DNA from: Streptomyces anulatus
Lineage (GTDB): Bacteria > Actinomycetota > Actinomycetes > Streptomycetales > Streptomycetaceae
Direction of reading: 5' to 3'
Assembly (NCBI RefSeq): GCF_014650675.1
Contig: NZ_BMVK01000023.1
Coordinates: forward strand, 46,204-110,203
DNA: 64,000 nt
Part shown: in pieces, positions 43,866 through 52,663 of the stretch
Numbering within the stretch: the first letter of the stretch is position 1
Layout of the letters: each line of letters opens with the position of its first letter
Translations under genes and position numbers: made by a program
The notes under the pieces: generated by a model
Database searches by the model: none
The model's input: the letters and a program-made list of their open reading frames with translations, nothing else
What the model was told of the DNA's origin: nothing

Positions 43866-44357
43866 GGGAATGTCCTCCAACGGGAGTTCGTTGATGCGGG
43901 CGGGACCGTGACAGGTCGCGGGTGCTTACGTCTCGGCCTGGTTCGGAAGCGGTGTCTTCACCCCCTGGGGCCGCCCGGGCGCCGGTGGACAGCACTGGCG
44001 GGCAGGGGATTTCCCGGCGGCATGGCGAAGGCCCGGACCACCCGGTCCGGGCCTTGCATCTCCCGTAGATCTGTTAGAGGGCCGAATGCCTCACAGGCGC
44101 ATCCGGCAGCACCCCTTGTCCGCTCGCGCCCCGGCCCCGGCCGCGTTGCTCCTTGACTGAGGCGCCACCGGCCCCGGTCTCCGGGCGTGGCCGACGACGA
44201 AGGATTTGCCGCCCGCCTCGCCTCGCTCGACTCGTAACCCGCGTCCACCTGCCAGCGGGTGCACGAGGCCATCGCCGAGGCGGAGCCCGGTTCTTCGCCG
44301 CCGGTCCCGCACTTTGAGCGACAGGGAGCGGCGATACTGCGACGCCCTGCTCCGGAG
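43866..44357. other. intergenic stretch with one strong hairpin
   Basis: No supported gene. It contains the hairpin at 44028-44055 and, near 44080-44250, GC-rich sequence with only chance frames. The stretch separates the RelE-like gene from the gene ending at 43347. Confidence 0.5.
44028..44055. terminator. 12-bp perfect hairpin
   Basis: The arms 44028-44039 and 44044-44055 pair perfectly around ACCC, flanked by AA/TT. It probably ends transcription from the RelE-like gene or from an unseen gene on the plus strand. Confidence 0.75.
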
Positions 44358-44660
44358 TCATGGGCCGGTGAGGATGTCGTGGGTGCCGATGCGGCGCCAG
44401 ATCACGTGGGGGGTGCCGGGGTGGATCTCGGGCCCGTACTGCCAGGTGGCGCGTCCTGCGGGGCCGGAGCCCATGGACCAGGTGATCTCGTAGACGTTGG
44501 TGGACCGCTGTACGCGTTTGATGCGAAGGCCGGGGCGGAAGCGGCCGGTGCGCAGGTCGTTGACGAAGGCCGCCACGGTCTGGCGGAATCGGCGGTGTTC
44601 TTCCGGGGTGAGGTGTTTCAGGTCGCGGGTGAAGCGAGGCAGGGTCTCGTAGGTCGGCAC
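44358..44660 (-). CDS. RelE/ParE-like toxin domain protein, apparently without antitoxin
   Basis: 100 residues. The segments FTRDLKHLTPEEHRRFRQTVAAFVNDL, FRPGLRIKRVQRSTNVYEITWS, then TWQYG and VIWRRIGTHDIL follow the RelE/ParE pattern: two N-terminal helices, then a beta-sheet with Arg and His near the end. In type II systems such toxins cut ribosome-bound mRNA or inhibit gyrase. No small antitoxin gene is visible within 300 bp on either side, which suggests a solitary or decayed system. It is divergent from the relaxase gene. Confidence 0.75.
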   Translation of the reverse strand: MPTYETLPRFTRDLKHLTPEEHRRFRQTVAAFVNDLRTGRFRPGLRIKRVQRSTNVYEITWSMGSGPAGRATWQYGPEIHPGTPHVIWRRIGTHDILTGP

Positions 44661-45006
44661 GTCGGTCCTCCAGGAAGCACGAAGCCCCCGGCGCGGCCAG
44701 GGGCGGAGAGTCGGTGACGTCGTGTAGGGCGCGGCGTTCTTGGCCGGTGGGTGGGGGAGCGGTCCGTAGGTGTACGCGTTGTGGCGGTAGAGGCGTCTGC
44801 TGTCGAACTTCGGGGCGTGTGAGGCGTGTGAGGCGTGTGTGACTGGGTGCCGCGCAGCATTTACATGGCCCTGGTGGTGCCCGCCGGGCGGGCACGACGT
44901 CTCCGGGAACGCCCGCCGTACGGGATCGGCCGTGAAGTTCCGGTGAACTCTCCTGCCCCACGGGATCGGCTTTTTGCCCAGTTCAGAGCCGGTGTTGGCT
45001 GCCGGG
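44661..45006. other. divergent intergenic region upstream of the relaxase
   Basis: 346 bp between the RelE-like gene and the relaxase with no supported gene. It holds three tandem short repeats (44814-44842) and two copies of ACGGGATCGGC (about 44920 and 44963). Transfer origins often lie beside the relaxase gene, so this is the best place to look for one. Confidence 0.5.
44814..44842. repeat. three tandem GGCGTGTGA-type repeats
   Basis: GGCGTGTGA occurs at 44814 and 44823, and a third unit with a 2-bp insertion (GGCGTGTGTGA) at 44832. They lie about 165 bp before the relaxase start. Possible binding site for a relaxase or accessory protein at oriT. Confidence 0.6.
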
Positions 45007-46917
45007 ATGCTGAGTGTGGCGAAGGTGCAGAGGCGGAACGCGTGGCGGTACTACGTGCGCGGAGTCGCGTACGGGGACGGTCAGCGTCCGGTCGGACAGT
45101 CGTTGAAGGGCGCCCAGGAGACGGCCGGCCTCCCGCCCGGGAGGTGGTTGGGGCGTGGGTTGGCCGGGCTCGGGCTGATGGAGGGTGCGGAGGTGTCCGA
45201 GCGGCAGTTGGAGCTGCTGTTCGGGCAGGGGCGGCACCCCGACGCCGACCGGATCGAGCAGCACCTCCTGGACGACGGTGTCGATCCGGCCGCCGCGCGG
45301 CAGGCGACCGTGCTCGGGCAGCCGATCGAGGAGATCGAGGCCCGCAAGCAGACACCCCTGCTCGCGCTCGACTTCACCTTCCGGCCGCAGGCGTCCCTGA
45401 TCGTGTTGTGGGGGCTGGGAGACGCCACGACGCGCCGGGTCATCGAGCGGGCCCACGAGCGGGCCGTCGCCCAGGCGCTGCGCTGGATCGAGGACGAGGT
45501 CGCTCAGACCCGTTGGTCCTCGGGCCGCGGCCGCGCGAAGACACCGGCCCTCGTGGTCGCCGTGTTCCGGCACTTCGACAACCGGGACGGATTCCCGCTC
45601 CTGCACGACCACTGCCTCGTCCTGAACCGCGTGCAGCGCAGGGACGCTGACGGCGACCCGGTGTGGGGCGCGGTGGATACCTACCGCCTCTACCAGTACG
45701 TGGTGGCCGCCGGGACGCTCTACACCCTGACGATGACGACCGAGGTGTGCGAAGAGCTGGGGTTCGCGACGGTACCGAGGGAGGTGACGCCGGGCCTGCG
45801 CCCGGTGATGGAGATAGCCGGTGTCGACTCCGAGCTCATCGACTGGTCCTCGACCCGTCGCCGGCGGATCGAGGACGTCCTGGAGGGCCTCACCTACACG
45901 TACGCGCAGGAGCACGGGCGGCTGCCCGGCGAGAGTGCCTGCCACGGACTGGGGTGGCAGGCGGCGCAGGACACCCGCCCTGAGAAGAAGACCCCGCGCT
46001 CGCTGGAGCAGCTGCTCGCGTGGTGGCGAGCGTCCGCGGTGCTGAAGTTCGGCAAGCGGATGGTCGACGGTCTCGTTCAGCGCTGCCGTACGGCGGGAGC
46101 GGCGATCCGGGCCCGGGTCGATCCGCACGTGGACACGGTGCTCGCTGCGGTCGATGTCGCCGCGGTTGTCTCCACCGTCCGAGGTAAGTTCGCCCGCCGC
46201 CATGTCCTGGCCGAAGCCCGCCGGCATCTCCTGGAGACCCTGCGCGGTCAGGAGTTCACCCGCGGCCTGGACGACTACATTGCAGGCCTCGCCCTGGCCG
46301 CCCACGCCCGTCAGTCCACCGTTGTCCAGCCCGGCCGACCGACCCCGGCCGCCGACCAGCTCTTCTACGCCGCCGGCTTTGCCGAGCCCGACCGGTGGTG
46401 GATCGCCGGCACCGACGGCAAGCCGCCCCGGGAGTCGAGCCGGTACGAGCGGGCCCGGGTCGCCAGCCTCGCCGTACGCAACGCGATCCGAACCGCCCCC
46501 ATCCCGCCCGCCCAGCAGGACGACGCCCCGGCCGCGACGACGTCGGCCGCCGCGAACACCGACGACCAGCACCAAGACCCGGCGTCAGCCCCACCGCACT
46601 CCGTCGACCGCCCGGGCCGGGACGCCGCCCTCACACCGGCGCACCGGTCGGCCGCCGTCCACGCCCACCAACAGGCCGCGATGCCCGACGTGTACCTAGG
46701 AGGCCGCACGACCGACCCGGCGACGTGGCTGCGCACACCGGAGAACCTGGAACGGCTCGCTGCCATCACCCGCGCGGCCAACGCCCGCCGCCGCGCCATC
46801 GAGGACGGCCAGGACCCGTCTGCTGACCCGGGCCGTCCGGTCGACCGGCACCGCCAAGAGCGCGAGCAGCAGCACCGGCAGCCCGGCCAGGACCAAGGCC
46901 AGGGCTTCCAGCCGTGA
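45007..46917 (+). CDS. MobF-family (TrwC-like) relaxase without helicase domain
   Basis: The ATG at 45007 gives MLSVAKVQ, the normal start of TrwC relaxases. 636 residues. The N-terminus has the paired tyrosines of the nicking site (WRYYVRGVAYGDG). The strand LLALDFTFRPQASLIVLWGL, then VAVFRHFDNR and LLHDHCLVLNR, supply the His residues that bind metal. Family enzymes are usually 900-1,900 residues with a C-terminal RecD/TraI helicase; here the C-terminus is a Gln/Pro-rich tail with no Walker motifs. It should nick oriT to start conjugative transfer, and would need another helicase. Confidence 0.87.
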   Translation: MLSVAKVQRRNAWRYYVRGVAYGDGQRPVGQSLKGAQETAGLPPGRWLGRGLAGLGLMEGAEVSERQLELLFGQGRHPDADRIEQHLLDDGVDPAAARQATVLGQPIEEIEARKQTPLLALDFTFRPQASLIVLWGLGDATTRRVIERAHERAVAQALRWIEDEVAQTRWSSGRGRAKTPALVVAVFRHFDNRDGFPLLHDHCLVLNRVQRRDADGDPVWGAVDTYRLYQYVVAAGTLYTLTMTTEVCEELGFATVPREVTPGLRPVMEIAGVDSELIDWSSTRRRRIEDVLEGLTYTYAQEHGRLPGESACHGLGWQAAQDTRPEKKTPRSLEQLLAWWRASAVLKFGKRMVDGLVQRCRTAGAAIRARVDPHVDTVLAAVDVAAVVSTVRGKFARRHVLAEARRHLLETLRGQEFTRGLDDYIAGLALAAHARQSTVVQPGRPTPAADQLFYAAGFAEPDRWWIAGTDGKPPRESSRYERARVASLAVRNAIRTAPIPPAQQDDAPAATTSAAANTDDQHQDPASAPPHSVDRPGRDAALTPAHRSAAVHAHQQAAMPDVYLGGRTTDPATWLRTPENLERLAAITRAANARRRAIEDGQDPSADPGRPVDRHRQEREQQHRQPGQDQGQGFQP

Positions 46918-47597
46918 CAGCCCGCCTGGGCCCGCCGGGCGGGACGGGCGGCGAAGCCACCGGGCCAGACGCCGGGACGCAACCGGTCCGCCACCGCCGA
47001 GCTCACCGAGGAGCAGCGAGGGTGCGGGGGACCGCTCCCTTCGAGCACGGAGACCTCATGCTTGCCCCGACGCTGCAGCCCGGGGTCTGTTCAGGCGTCG
47101 CGGGTAGCTGCGCGGCCCCGGGGAGTTTGGGCAAGCCGCCCCTTTTTCGAGGACAGCTTGTCCAGCAGGAGACGGCTGGGCTCAGGAGCCGAGTGCTGGT
47201 GGGTTGCGGTGGTGGCGCAGCTGGGGCCACACGGGGTGTTCGGCGAGGGCGTCGAGCAGGATCGCGGCCACCGACCGGTCGACGGTCCGGGTGCGCTTGA
47301 CGTCGTCGATCACGAAGGGCGTGTTTCAGCTCGGGGCAGCACGGGCTGGCCGTCAGCATGCGTGTGTGGAGGGAGCTTTGTGATCGGCGGCCTCTAACGC
47401 CCCCGGTACCTCGCTCCGGTGTCGCCGCGCTCCCACGCGCCTGGCCGTGCTTCTGCACGCTCTGCCGTCCGGGGAACCGAGTCCCGATGATGAGTCGACT
47501 GGGCGACCGGCGGCATATGGCAGAAGCATGCTCTCCGCCTCCGCACTGCCCTCGCTGGTCTCCGGGTCCGGATTGTCACCCTTCCAGAAAGGCTTCC
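46918..47597. other. 680-bp stretch without a supported gene
   Basis: Frames exist in several directions but none has a convincing start, composition or recognisable motif. It includes the upstream region of the secreted metalloprotease-like gene; the last 20 bp carry its AAAGG ribosome site. Possibly gene debris from mobile-element activity. Confidence 0.5.
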
Positions 47598-49148
47598 ATG
47601 GCCCTCCGCTTACGCCTAGCCCATCCGGTCATCACCCTCGTAACGGCCTTCCTCATCGCTGTGGCGCTCATTCCCTTCACCGCCACGGCGGCGACGGCAG
47701 CGACACCGGTCTGCCTCCAGGGCACTTTCAGCTACGCCTACAGATCCGCCGAAGCCGGAACAACGAAGCCCACCTTCACCAAGTACGTCCGCGCCGCCAA
47801 CGCCGAACTGTGGGGAGCTGAGAAGAGCAGCGACACCCCGCGCTGGCTCGGCGTCTCCCAGCTCACCTCCGACGACGGCACCTACAACCTCTGCTACACC
47901 CCCACCACGACCGTCACGATGAACAAGATCTGGGTGAGGGTCTGGTCGGAGAGCCGCCGGCTCTGGCGAGTCATCGACTACGACAACAGCGCCTACTTCA
48001 CCCAGGACTCAAAGACCCTGACCGACGTCGGCGGCGGCAACCATCCCCTTCCCACGGTCATCGCCACGGGTCTCGCGGGCCGGGGCTGGCACGCACTCGA
48101 CACCGTCTACGACCTGTGGCGCAAGCGCGAGAATCCAGTGAGCAACTGCTGGGTCGCCAGAGAGCCCGACAACAGCGCCTGCACCCGGCTTGATATCCAC
48201 GTCAGAGACGGCGACACCTCCGCCGAGTACATCTCCTGGGCCAACACCGTCCACCTGGACGGCGAAGCCGCCGACTCCAAGCACACCATCCTCCACGAGG
48301 CCGGCCATTTCCTCCTGCACCGCCTCTACAACGGCGTGTGGCCGGCCGTGGACAACTGCAACCCGCACTACATCGACAAGGCCAGCTCCGAGACCTGCGC
48401 CTGGACCGAGGGCTTCGCGGACGCCACAGCTGCCTACGTGCTCAACGACTACGACTACGTCCACCCCAATGGTGTGTACGTCCCCATCCAGTACGGCCCC
48501 GGATGGGAAGTCGGCGACCAGGTCCAGGGAAACGTCGCCGGCTCACTCCTGCGCCTCTGGCGCCTGATCGATAGCGACTGGGGAACAACCCTCAACGCCG
48601 TTGCCGCCCACAAGCCGACCACCTTCTCGCAGTACTTCAACACCACCCGCCCGAACGCCGGCCTGTCCACCACCGGCATGGCGCTCCTCCTCGTCTCCCG
48701 GAGCGCCGTCGATTACGGCCCCAGCCCCGCCGGCGACGGCAAGGCCCACGGACTCAGCAACGGCGGCCGGTGGGGCCTGGAGCGCGTCGGCGGCTGCACA
48801 GCCACAGCCCCGGCGAACGTCCGCATCGCCAAGTACGCCCCGGCCTACTACTCGTCGCACTGGAAGTTCGAGACCAACGCGGACGGCACCGTGCGGATCT
48901 CCGACAACTGCGCCCAGCCCCTGACCCTCACCGCCCCGACATCCAGTGGCGGCGCGGTGACCGCGAAACCCTTCAACGCGACAGACGCCCACCAGAAGTG
49001 GACCGTCGCCCGGAGCAAGGGCACCTACCGGTTCACCAACCCGCAGACCGGTCTGGTCCTCACCACCACCGGCATCGACCAGGACTCCCCGGCCGTCGCC
49101 CAGACACCGGGCAGCGCGAACGCCCAGGGTTGGGTTCGTCCCTTCTGA
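47598..49148 (+). CDS. secreted metalloprotease-like protein with C-terminal ricin-type lectin domain
   Basis: The ATG at 47598 has AAAGG at 6 nt; the upstream extension is rejected because a signal peptide starts right here (ALRLRLAHPVITLVTAFLIA, cleavage near ATAATAA). 516 residues. The middle has the zinc-protease motif HTILHEAGHFLLHRL (HEAGH) and, downstream, WTEGFADATAAYVL with a possible third ligand Glu. The last 110 residues (YYSSHWKFETNADGTVRIS, then WTVARSKGTYRFTNPQTGL) look like one beta-trefoil (ricin-type) carbohydrate-binding repeat set. An extracellular enzyme acting on bound protein or glycan substrates is likely. Its exact family is not recognised. Confidence 0.8.
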   Translation: MALRLRLAHPVITLVTAFLIAVALIPFTATAATAATPVCLQGTFSYAYRSAEAGTTKPTFTKYVRAANAELWGAEKSSDTPRWLGVSQLTSDDGTYNLCYTPTTTVTMNKIWVRVWSESRRLWRVIDYDNSAYFTQDSKTLTDVGGGNHPLPTVIATGLAGRGWHALDTVYDLWRKRENPVSNCWVAREPDNSACTRLDIHVRDGDTSAEYISWANTVHLDGEAADSKHTILHEAGHFLLHRLYNGVWPAVDNCNPHYIDKASSETCAWTEGFADATAAYVLNDYDYVHPNGVYVPIQYGPGWEVGDQVQGNVAGSLLRLWRLIDSDWGTTLNAVAAHKPTTFSQYFNTTRPNAGLSTTGMALLLVSRSAVDYGPSPAGDGKAHGLSNGGRWGLERVGGCTATAPANVRIAKYAPAYYSSHWKFETNADGTVRISDNCAQPLTLTAPTSSGGAVTAKPFNATDAHQKWTVARSKGTYRFTNPQTGLVLTTTGIDQDSPAVAQTPGSANAQGWVRPF

Positions 49149-49531
49149 CCGCCCTGTCACCGGCGAGGTTCGGAGACCGGTGCTGCCCGTGAGGAACTGG
49201 AAGGTCTGGAGGTCAGGCGTGCGTGCCTGTACGGGCCTGTTCATCGGTGTCGCGCTTCTCGGTGACCGGACGTGAAGGTGAAGACCTCAGGGCGGGCGAC
49301 GTGACGGCAACGCCCTGAGGCCTTCGACAGCTGCAACCAAGCAAAGAGCGTTTCAGACTGGATGCAGGCACCTACATTTTCCTCGATCCCAGCGTGAAGG
49401 GGTGCCGACACACGGGATCACCGTGAACTGCTACAGCCGAGCGGGAGTTCACCCGGAACAAGGCCCGGATTGAGAGCGGCGAGACGTTCCGGGGCCAGAA
49501 GCCATCGGGCTAGCGGCGCGCAGGTTCACCC
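49149..49531. other. intergenic stretch with one hairpin and IS21 junction
   Basis: It contains a 10-bp hairpin at 49285-49320 and, from about 49340, less GC-rich sequence with no frame that encodes a known protein. It ends where the broken IstA begins. Confidence 0.5.
49285..49320 (+). terminator. 10-bp hairpin downstream of the metalloprotease gene
   Basis: The arms 49285-49294 and 49311-49320 (CCTCAGGGCG/CGCCCTGAGG) pair perfectly with a 16-nt loop, 137 bp after the stop. No T run follows. Confidence 0.5.
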
Positions 49532-50212
49532 TTCAGTACGCGCAAGGGCCGCGTCGAACGCCAGGTCCTGATCGTCCGCGACCACGTTCTCTCGGGCCGG
49601 GCGTTCTCCTGCATTGAGGAGATGGACGCCGCCTTCACCGCCTGGGTGCCAAAACGACGAGCCCACACGCACCGAACTCACCAGCAGGTCATCGGCGAGC
49701 GGGCAGCTCGTGACCACGCGGCTCTCAAGCCGTTGCCACCCACCCCGTATTTGGTGGCCGAACGTCATCTGCGGCCGGTCGGCAAGGACTGCCTGGTCGC
49801 CTTCGGCGGGAACCTCTACTCAGTCCCCGCCACCAAGGTCCGACCGCGTCAGCTGGTGGAGATCAGGGCCACGAAGTCGCAGGTCATGCTGCATTCCACC
49901 ATTGCCGACTCCAGCGGCGAGACGCTGCTTGCCATCCATCCACGGGCCCTGGGACGCGGCGTCCGTGTCGTCGAAGAACACCACTGGGACGGCCTGCCCA
50001 CCGGCAAAGGACGCCGGACCACCACCGGCGACGCCTTGCCCCGGCCGCGTCACGAACGCCCCTTGGGCGAGGAGGCCGGACCGCTGCAAGCCCTCCTCAA
50101 CCGGGCTGCGGCGATCCGCGTCGAGGTCGGCCGCCGACCGTTGTCGGTCTATGACGAACTGACCGGGACCCGCCCCTTCACCACCAACCGAGCCACGAAG
50201 GAACCGTCTTGA
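49532..50212 (+). pseudogene. IS21-family IstA transposase, C-terminal fragment
   Basis: The frame is recognisable from about 49532 (FSTRKGRVERQVLIVRDHVL), which corresponds to the end of the DDE core with its Glu. The rest is the C-terminal Mu-like domain (LRPVGKDCLVAFGGNLYSVP). The N-terminal HTH and both catalytic Asp residues are missing, so this is an inactive 227-residue remnant of a protein usually about 400-500 residues long. It overlaps istB by 4 bp as in intact IS21 elements. Confidence 0.85.
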
Positions 50213-50979
50213 GCGAGCTGACCGGCAACCGCATCCGCACCACGGCGACCAAGCTCGGCCTGCCCCACCTGGCGGAAACCATCAACGAGTACACGCGGCG
50301 GGCGGACGAGGGAAAGATGGGCTACCTCGACTTCCTCGACCTGGTCCTCTCCGAAGAACTCGCCGTCCGCGACGACCGCCGCTTCCGCCAGGGCCTCCGG
50401 CTCTCCCGGCTGCCGCACCACAAAACGCTGGACGAGTACGACTTCTCGTTCCAGCCCGAGCTCGACCCGCGCAAGATCAAAGACCTGGCCACCCTGTCCT
50501 TCGTCGAAGCAAAGGCCAACGCCGCCCTGCTGGGTCCGCCCGGCGTCGGCAAGACCCACATCGCAATCGCGCTGGCGGTCGCGGCCTGCCGGGCCGGCTA
50601 CTCGATCTACTTCACCAGCCTCGACGACATGGTCCGCAACCTCAAAGCAGCCGAGGCGGCAGGGCGCCTGACCAGCAAACTGGGCTCCTACCTGCGGCCG
50701 AGCGTTCTCGTGGTCGATGAAGTCGGCTACCAGCCCCTCGAACGCGCCGAGGCGAACCTGGTCTTCCAGGTCATCTCAAAGCGCTACGAAAAGGGCTCCA
50801 TCATCCTGACCTCGAACAAGACCTTCAGCGAATGGGGCCAGGTCTTCGGCGACGAAGTCCTCGCCACCGCCATCCTCGACCGCCTCCTGCACCACTGCGA
50901 AGTCGTCGCCATCAACGGCCCCAGCTACCGGCTGAAGAACCGCCTCAAAGCCATCGAGCGCGAGACGGAAGTCGCCTGA
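50209..50979 (+). CDS. istB: IS21-family IstB helper ATPase
   Basis: The TTG at 50209 overlaps the IstA stop (TTGA). 256 residues. Walker A GPPGVGKTH, Walker B LVVDEVGYQPL, the sensor segment ILTSNKTFSEW, and the C-terminal AAA+ lid: the whole IstB/DnaC-like ATPase is intact. With IstA broken, the element cannot move on its own, but this protein could serve another IS21 copy. Confidence 0.93.
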   Translation: MSELTGNRIRTTATKLGLPHLAETINEYTRRADEGKMGYLDFLDLVLSEELAVRDDRRFRQGLRLSRLPHHKTLDEYDFSFQPELDPRKIKDLATLSFVEAKANAALLGPPGVGKTHIAIALAVAACRAGYSIYFTSLDDMVRNLKAAEAAGRLTSKLGSYLRPSVLVVDEVGYQPLERAEANLVFQVISKRYEKGSIILTSNKTFSEWGQVFGDEVLATAILDRLLHHCEVVAINGPSYRLKNRLKAIERETEVA

Positions 50980-50988
50980 TCCGGGAGT

Positions 50989-51411
50989 TCAATCCCGGCC
51001 CAGCTCCTCGCCCGGCGCAATGAAGGCGTCGGCACTGTCGGCATCGTCAACATGCCCGTGAGCGTCCATCGTGATGGCCGTTGCCCGGCCCTGCGAGGTG
51101 ATCAGCCACGCGAGTACCTGTTCCGTGAGCGGGCCGTTCCCCGGGCCCTCGTCCTTCCAGTGGGCCCGCCACCCGCCACCAGGAACTGCGGCTACGACCT
51201 GGTCGGCCTTCTCAAGGTGGGAGAAGTCCTCGTAATCCGTGACGGGACGCATGGCGCCTCGCTTCGGGTCGACTACAAGCGCCGTTCCAGTTGCCGGGTC
51301 CCATGCCTCCACCCGCACCATGCGGCCGATGTCGGTCTCGGTGCCATTGAAGATCGCGGTCCAGCCGGTCTGATTGAAGTAACGAAGGTCCACCGCCCCA
51401 TCCTCTCGCAT
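50989..51411 (-). CDS. hypothetical protein, 140 aa
   Basis: Starts MREDGAVDLRYFNQTGWTAIF; then VRVEAWDPATGTALVVDPKRG and an acidic C-terminus (DAHGHVDDADSADAF). The composition is that of a real soluble protein with beta strands. No motif or signal peptide recognised. It converges on istB with a 9-bp gap. The start could also be the ATG in GRMVRVEAW. Confidence 0.7.
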   Translation of the reverse strand: MREDGAVDLRYFNQTGWTAIFNGTETDIGRMVRVEAWDPATGTALVVDPKRGAMRPVTDYEDFSHLEKADQVVAAVPGGGWRAHWKDEGPGNGPLTEQVLAWLITSQGRATAITMDAHGHVDDADSADAFIAPGEELGRD

Positions 51412-51449
51412 GGCGATGAGCGCAGCGGGCGGCTACTTGCTCTGCACGT

Positions 51450-52187
51450 TCATCCGTACGCACCTCTGCACATAGGCAAGTACGCCGACACCCGTCGTCT
51501 CGCGAGGCAGAGGAGGGCTTGGGTGTGGTGTTTGCCCTGGGCGATCTTCTTGTCGTAGTAGGCCCGGGATGCGGGGTCGCCGAGGGCTGCGAAGGCGGAG
51601 AGGAAGAAGGCCCGTTTGAGCTGCTTGTTCCCTCTCCTGGAAGGCTGTTCGCCGCGGATCGAGGAGCCCGAGTTGCGGGTCGCCGGGGCGAGTCCTGCGT
51701 AGGCGGCGAGGTGGGCGGCGGAGGGGAAGCTGCTGCCGTCGCCGACCTCGATGAGGATCCTGGCTCCGGTCCTGATGCCGATCCCGGGCATCGAGATCAG
51801 GACCTGGGAAAGAGGGTGGGCCTCCAGCAGTTCTTCGATCCGCCCGGCCAGGAGTTTGCGCTGGTCGAGGACGGCCTGGAGCGAGGAGGCCAGGCTCGGG
51901 AGCTGCCCGCCCCGGCCCCACATCCAGCCCGGCAACGACAGCAGCAGCCGGACCACGGCCCGCTCCGCGTCCGTCGTGTCCCAGGGGTACCGCAGAACAC
52001 GTTCCGGGTGACCGGCCGCATTCCCGAACCGGTGCGCTACACAATCACACCTCAATGCAGCCGAGGTGAACTCCGCCGACGCGACCTCGTACAACTGCGG
52101 CAACAGGGCCTCCTGGATCTCGGTCGGTTTCGCAACCCCGAGATGCCAAGAGGCCCTGCCGTCAAGCCCGCAGCCGCCCGCGATCAC
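51450..52187 (-). pseudogene. chimeric transposase remnant (IS5-like start joined to IS110 end)
   Basis: The C-terminal part from about 51930 down to 51450 is a typical IS110 transposase_20 domain: SMPGIGIRTGARILIEVGDG, LAAYAGLAPATRNSGSS, and RRGNKQLKRAFFLSAFAAL. The part before it (YPWDTTDAERAVVRLLLSLPGWMWGRGG) is the N-terminus of a different, IS5-like transposase. An earlier stretch belongs to neither. The IS110 DEDD catalytic domain is gone. It is a product of nested insertion or recombination and should be inactive. Confidence 0.8.
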
Positions 52188-52242
52188 CCGATCGAGACGG
52201 CCGTTCGACGCCCACCCCTCAAGGCCGGACGACGATGGCTAC

Positions 52243-52494
52243 TTACTCGACCCATACATACAGCGTGAACCGGCCACCGCCGGCGGGGGTGCAGTAGGCG
52301 GGGCCGGCGTAGGACGCCGCCATCGAGTAGCACCACGACTCGCTGCCGGTGCCGATGGGCTTCCAGCTCCCAGGCACCGTCGATGTGACGTTGGTCTGGG
52401 AGAAGGCAGCGGGGGCTGCCTGTGCTGTGGCAGCGCCCCCTGCCAGCATGGCAGCTCCCAGCGCTATGCCGGTGAGCAACAGACGTGCGCGCAT
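52243..52494 (-). CDS. small secreted protein, 83 aa
   Basis: The ATG at 52494 has AAGGAG at 6 nt. A classic signal peptide (MRARLLLTGIALGAAMLAGG, cleavage near AQAAP) leaves a mature peptide of about 56 residues: NVTSTVPGSWKPIG, two cysteines (WCYSMA and AYCTPAGGG) that may form a disulphide, and a beta-rich end. Function unknown. It is divergent from the AraC-type regulator, 169 bp away, which may control it. Confidence 0.8.
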   Translation of the reverse strand: MRARLLLTGIALGAAMLAGGAATAQAAPAAFSQTNVTSTVPGSWKPIGTGSESWCYSMAASYAGPAYCTPAGGGRFTLYVWVE

Positions 52495-52663
52495 GTGTAT
52501 CTCCTTCTCGTTTCGTGAATCGAAACCACGCAGTTGTCCGGTCGTCGTCTTAACCGTGACCGGACGGTTCACCCAGACTGCGCTCACAGGGGGTCAGGCG
52601 TCTTGGACGAAGGCGCACAACGGGCTCACAGGGAATCGGCGGTTAAGGAAGGTGTTCTCAGCT

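Noticed and set aside
46914..47458. Overlapping frames between the relaxase and the metalloprotease-like gene
   Set aside because: Composition looks like chance GC-rich reading; no motif, start or operon support.
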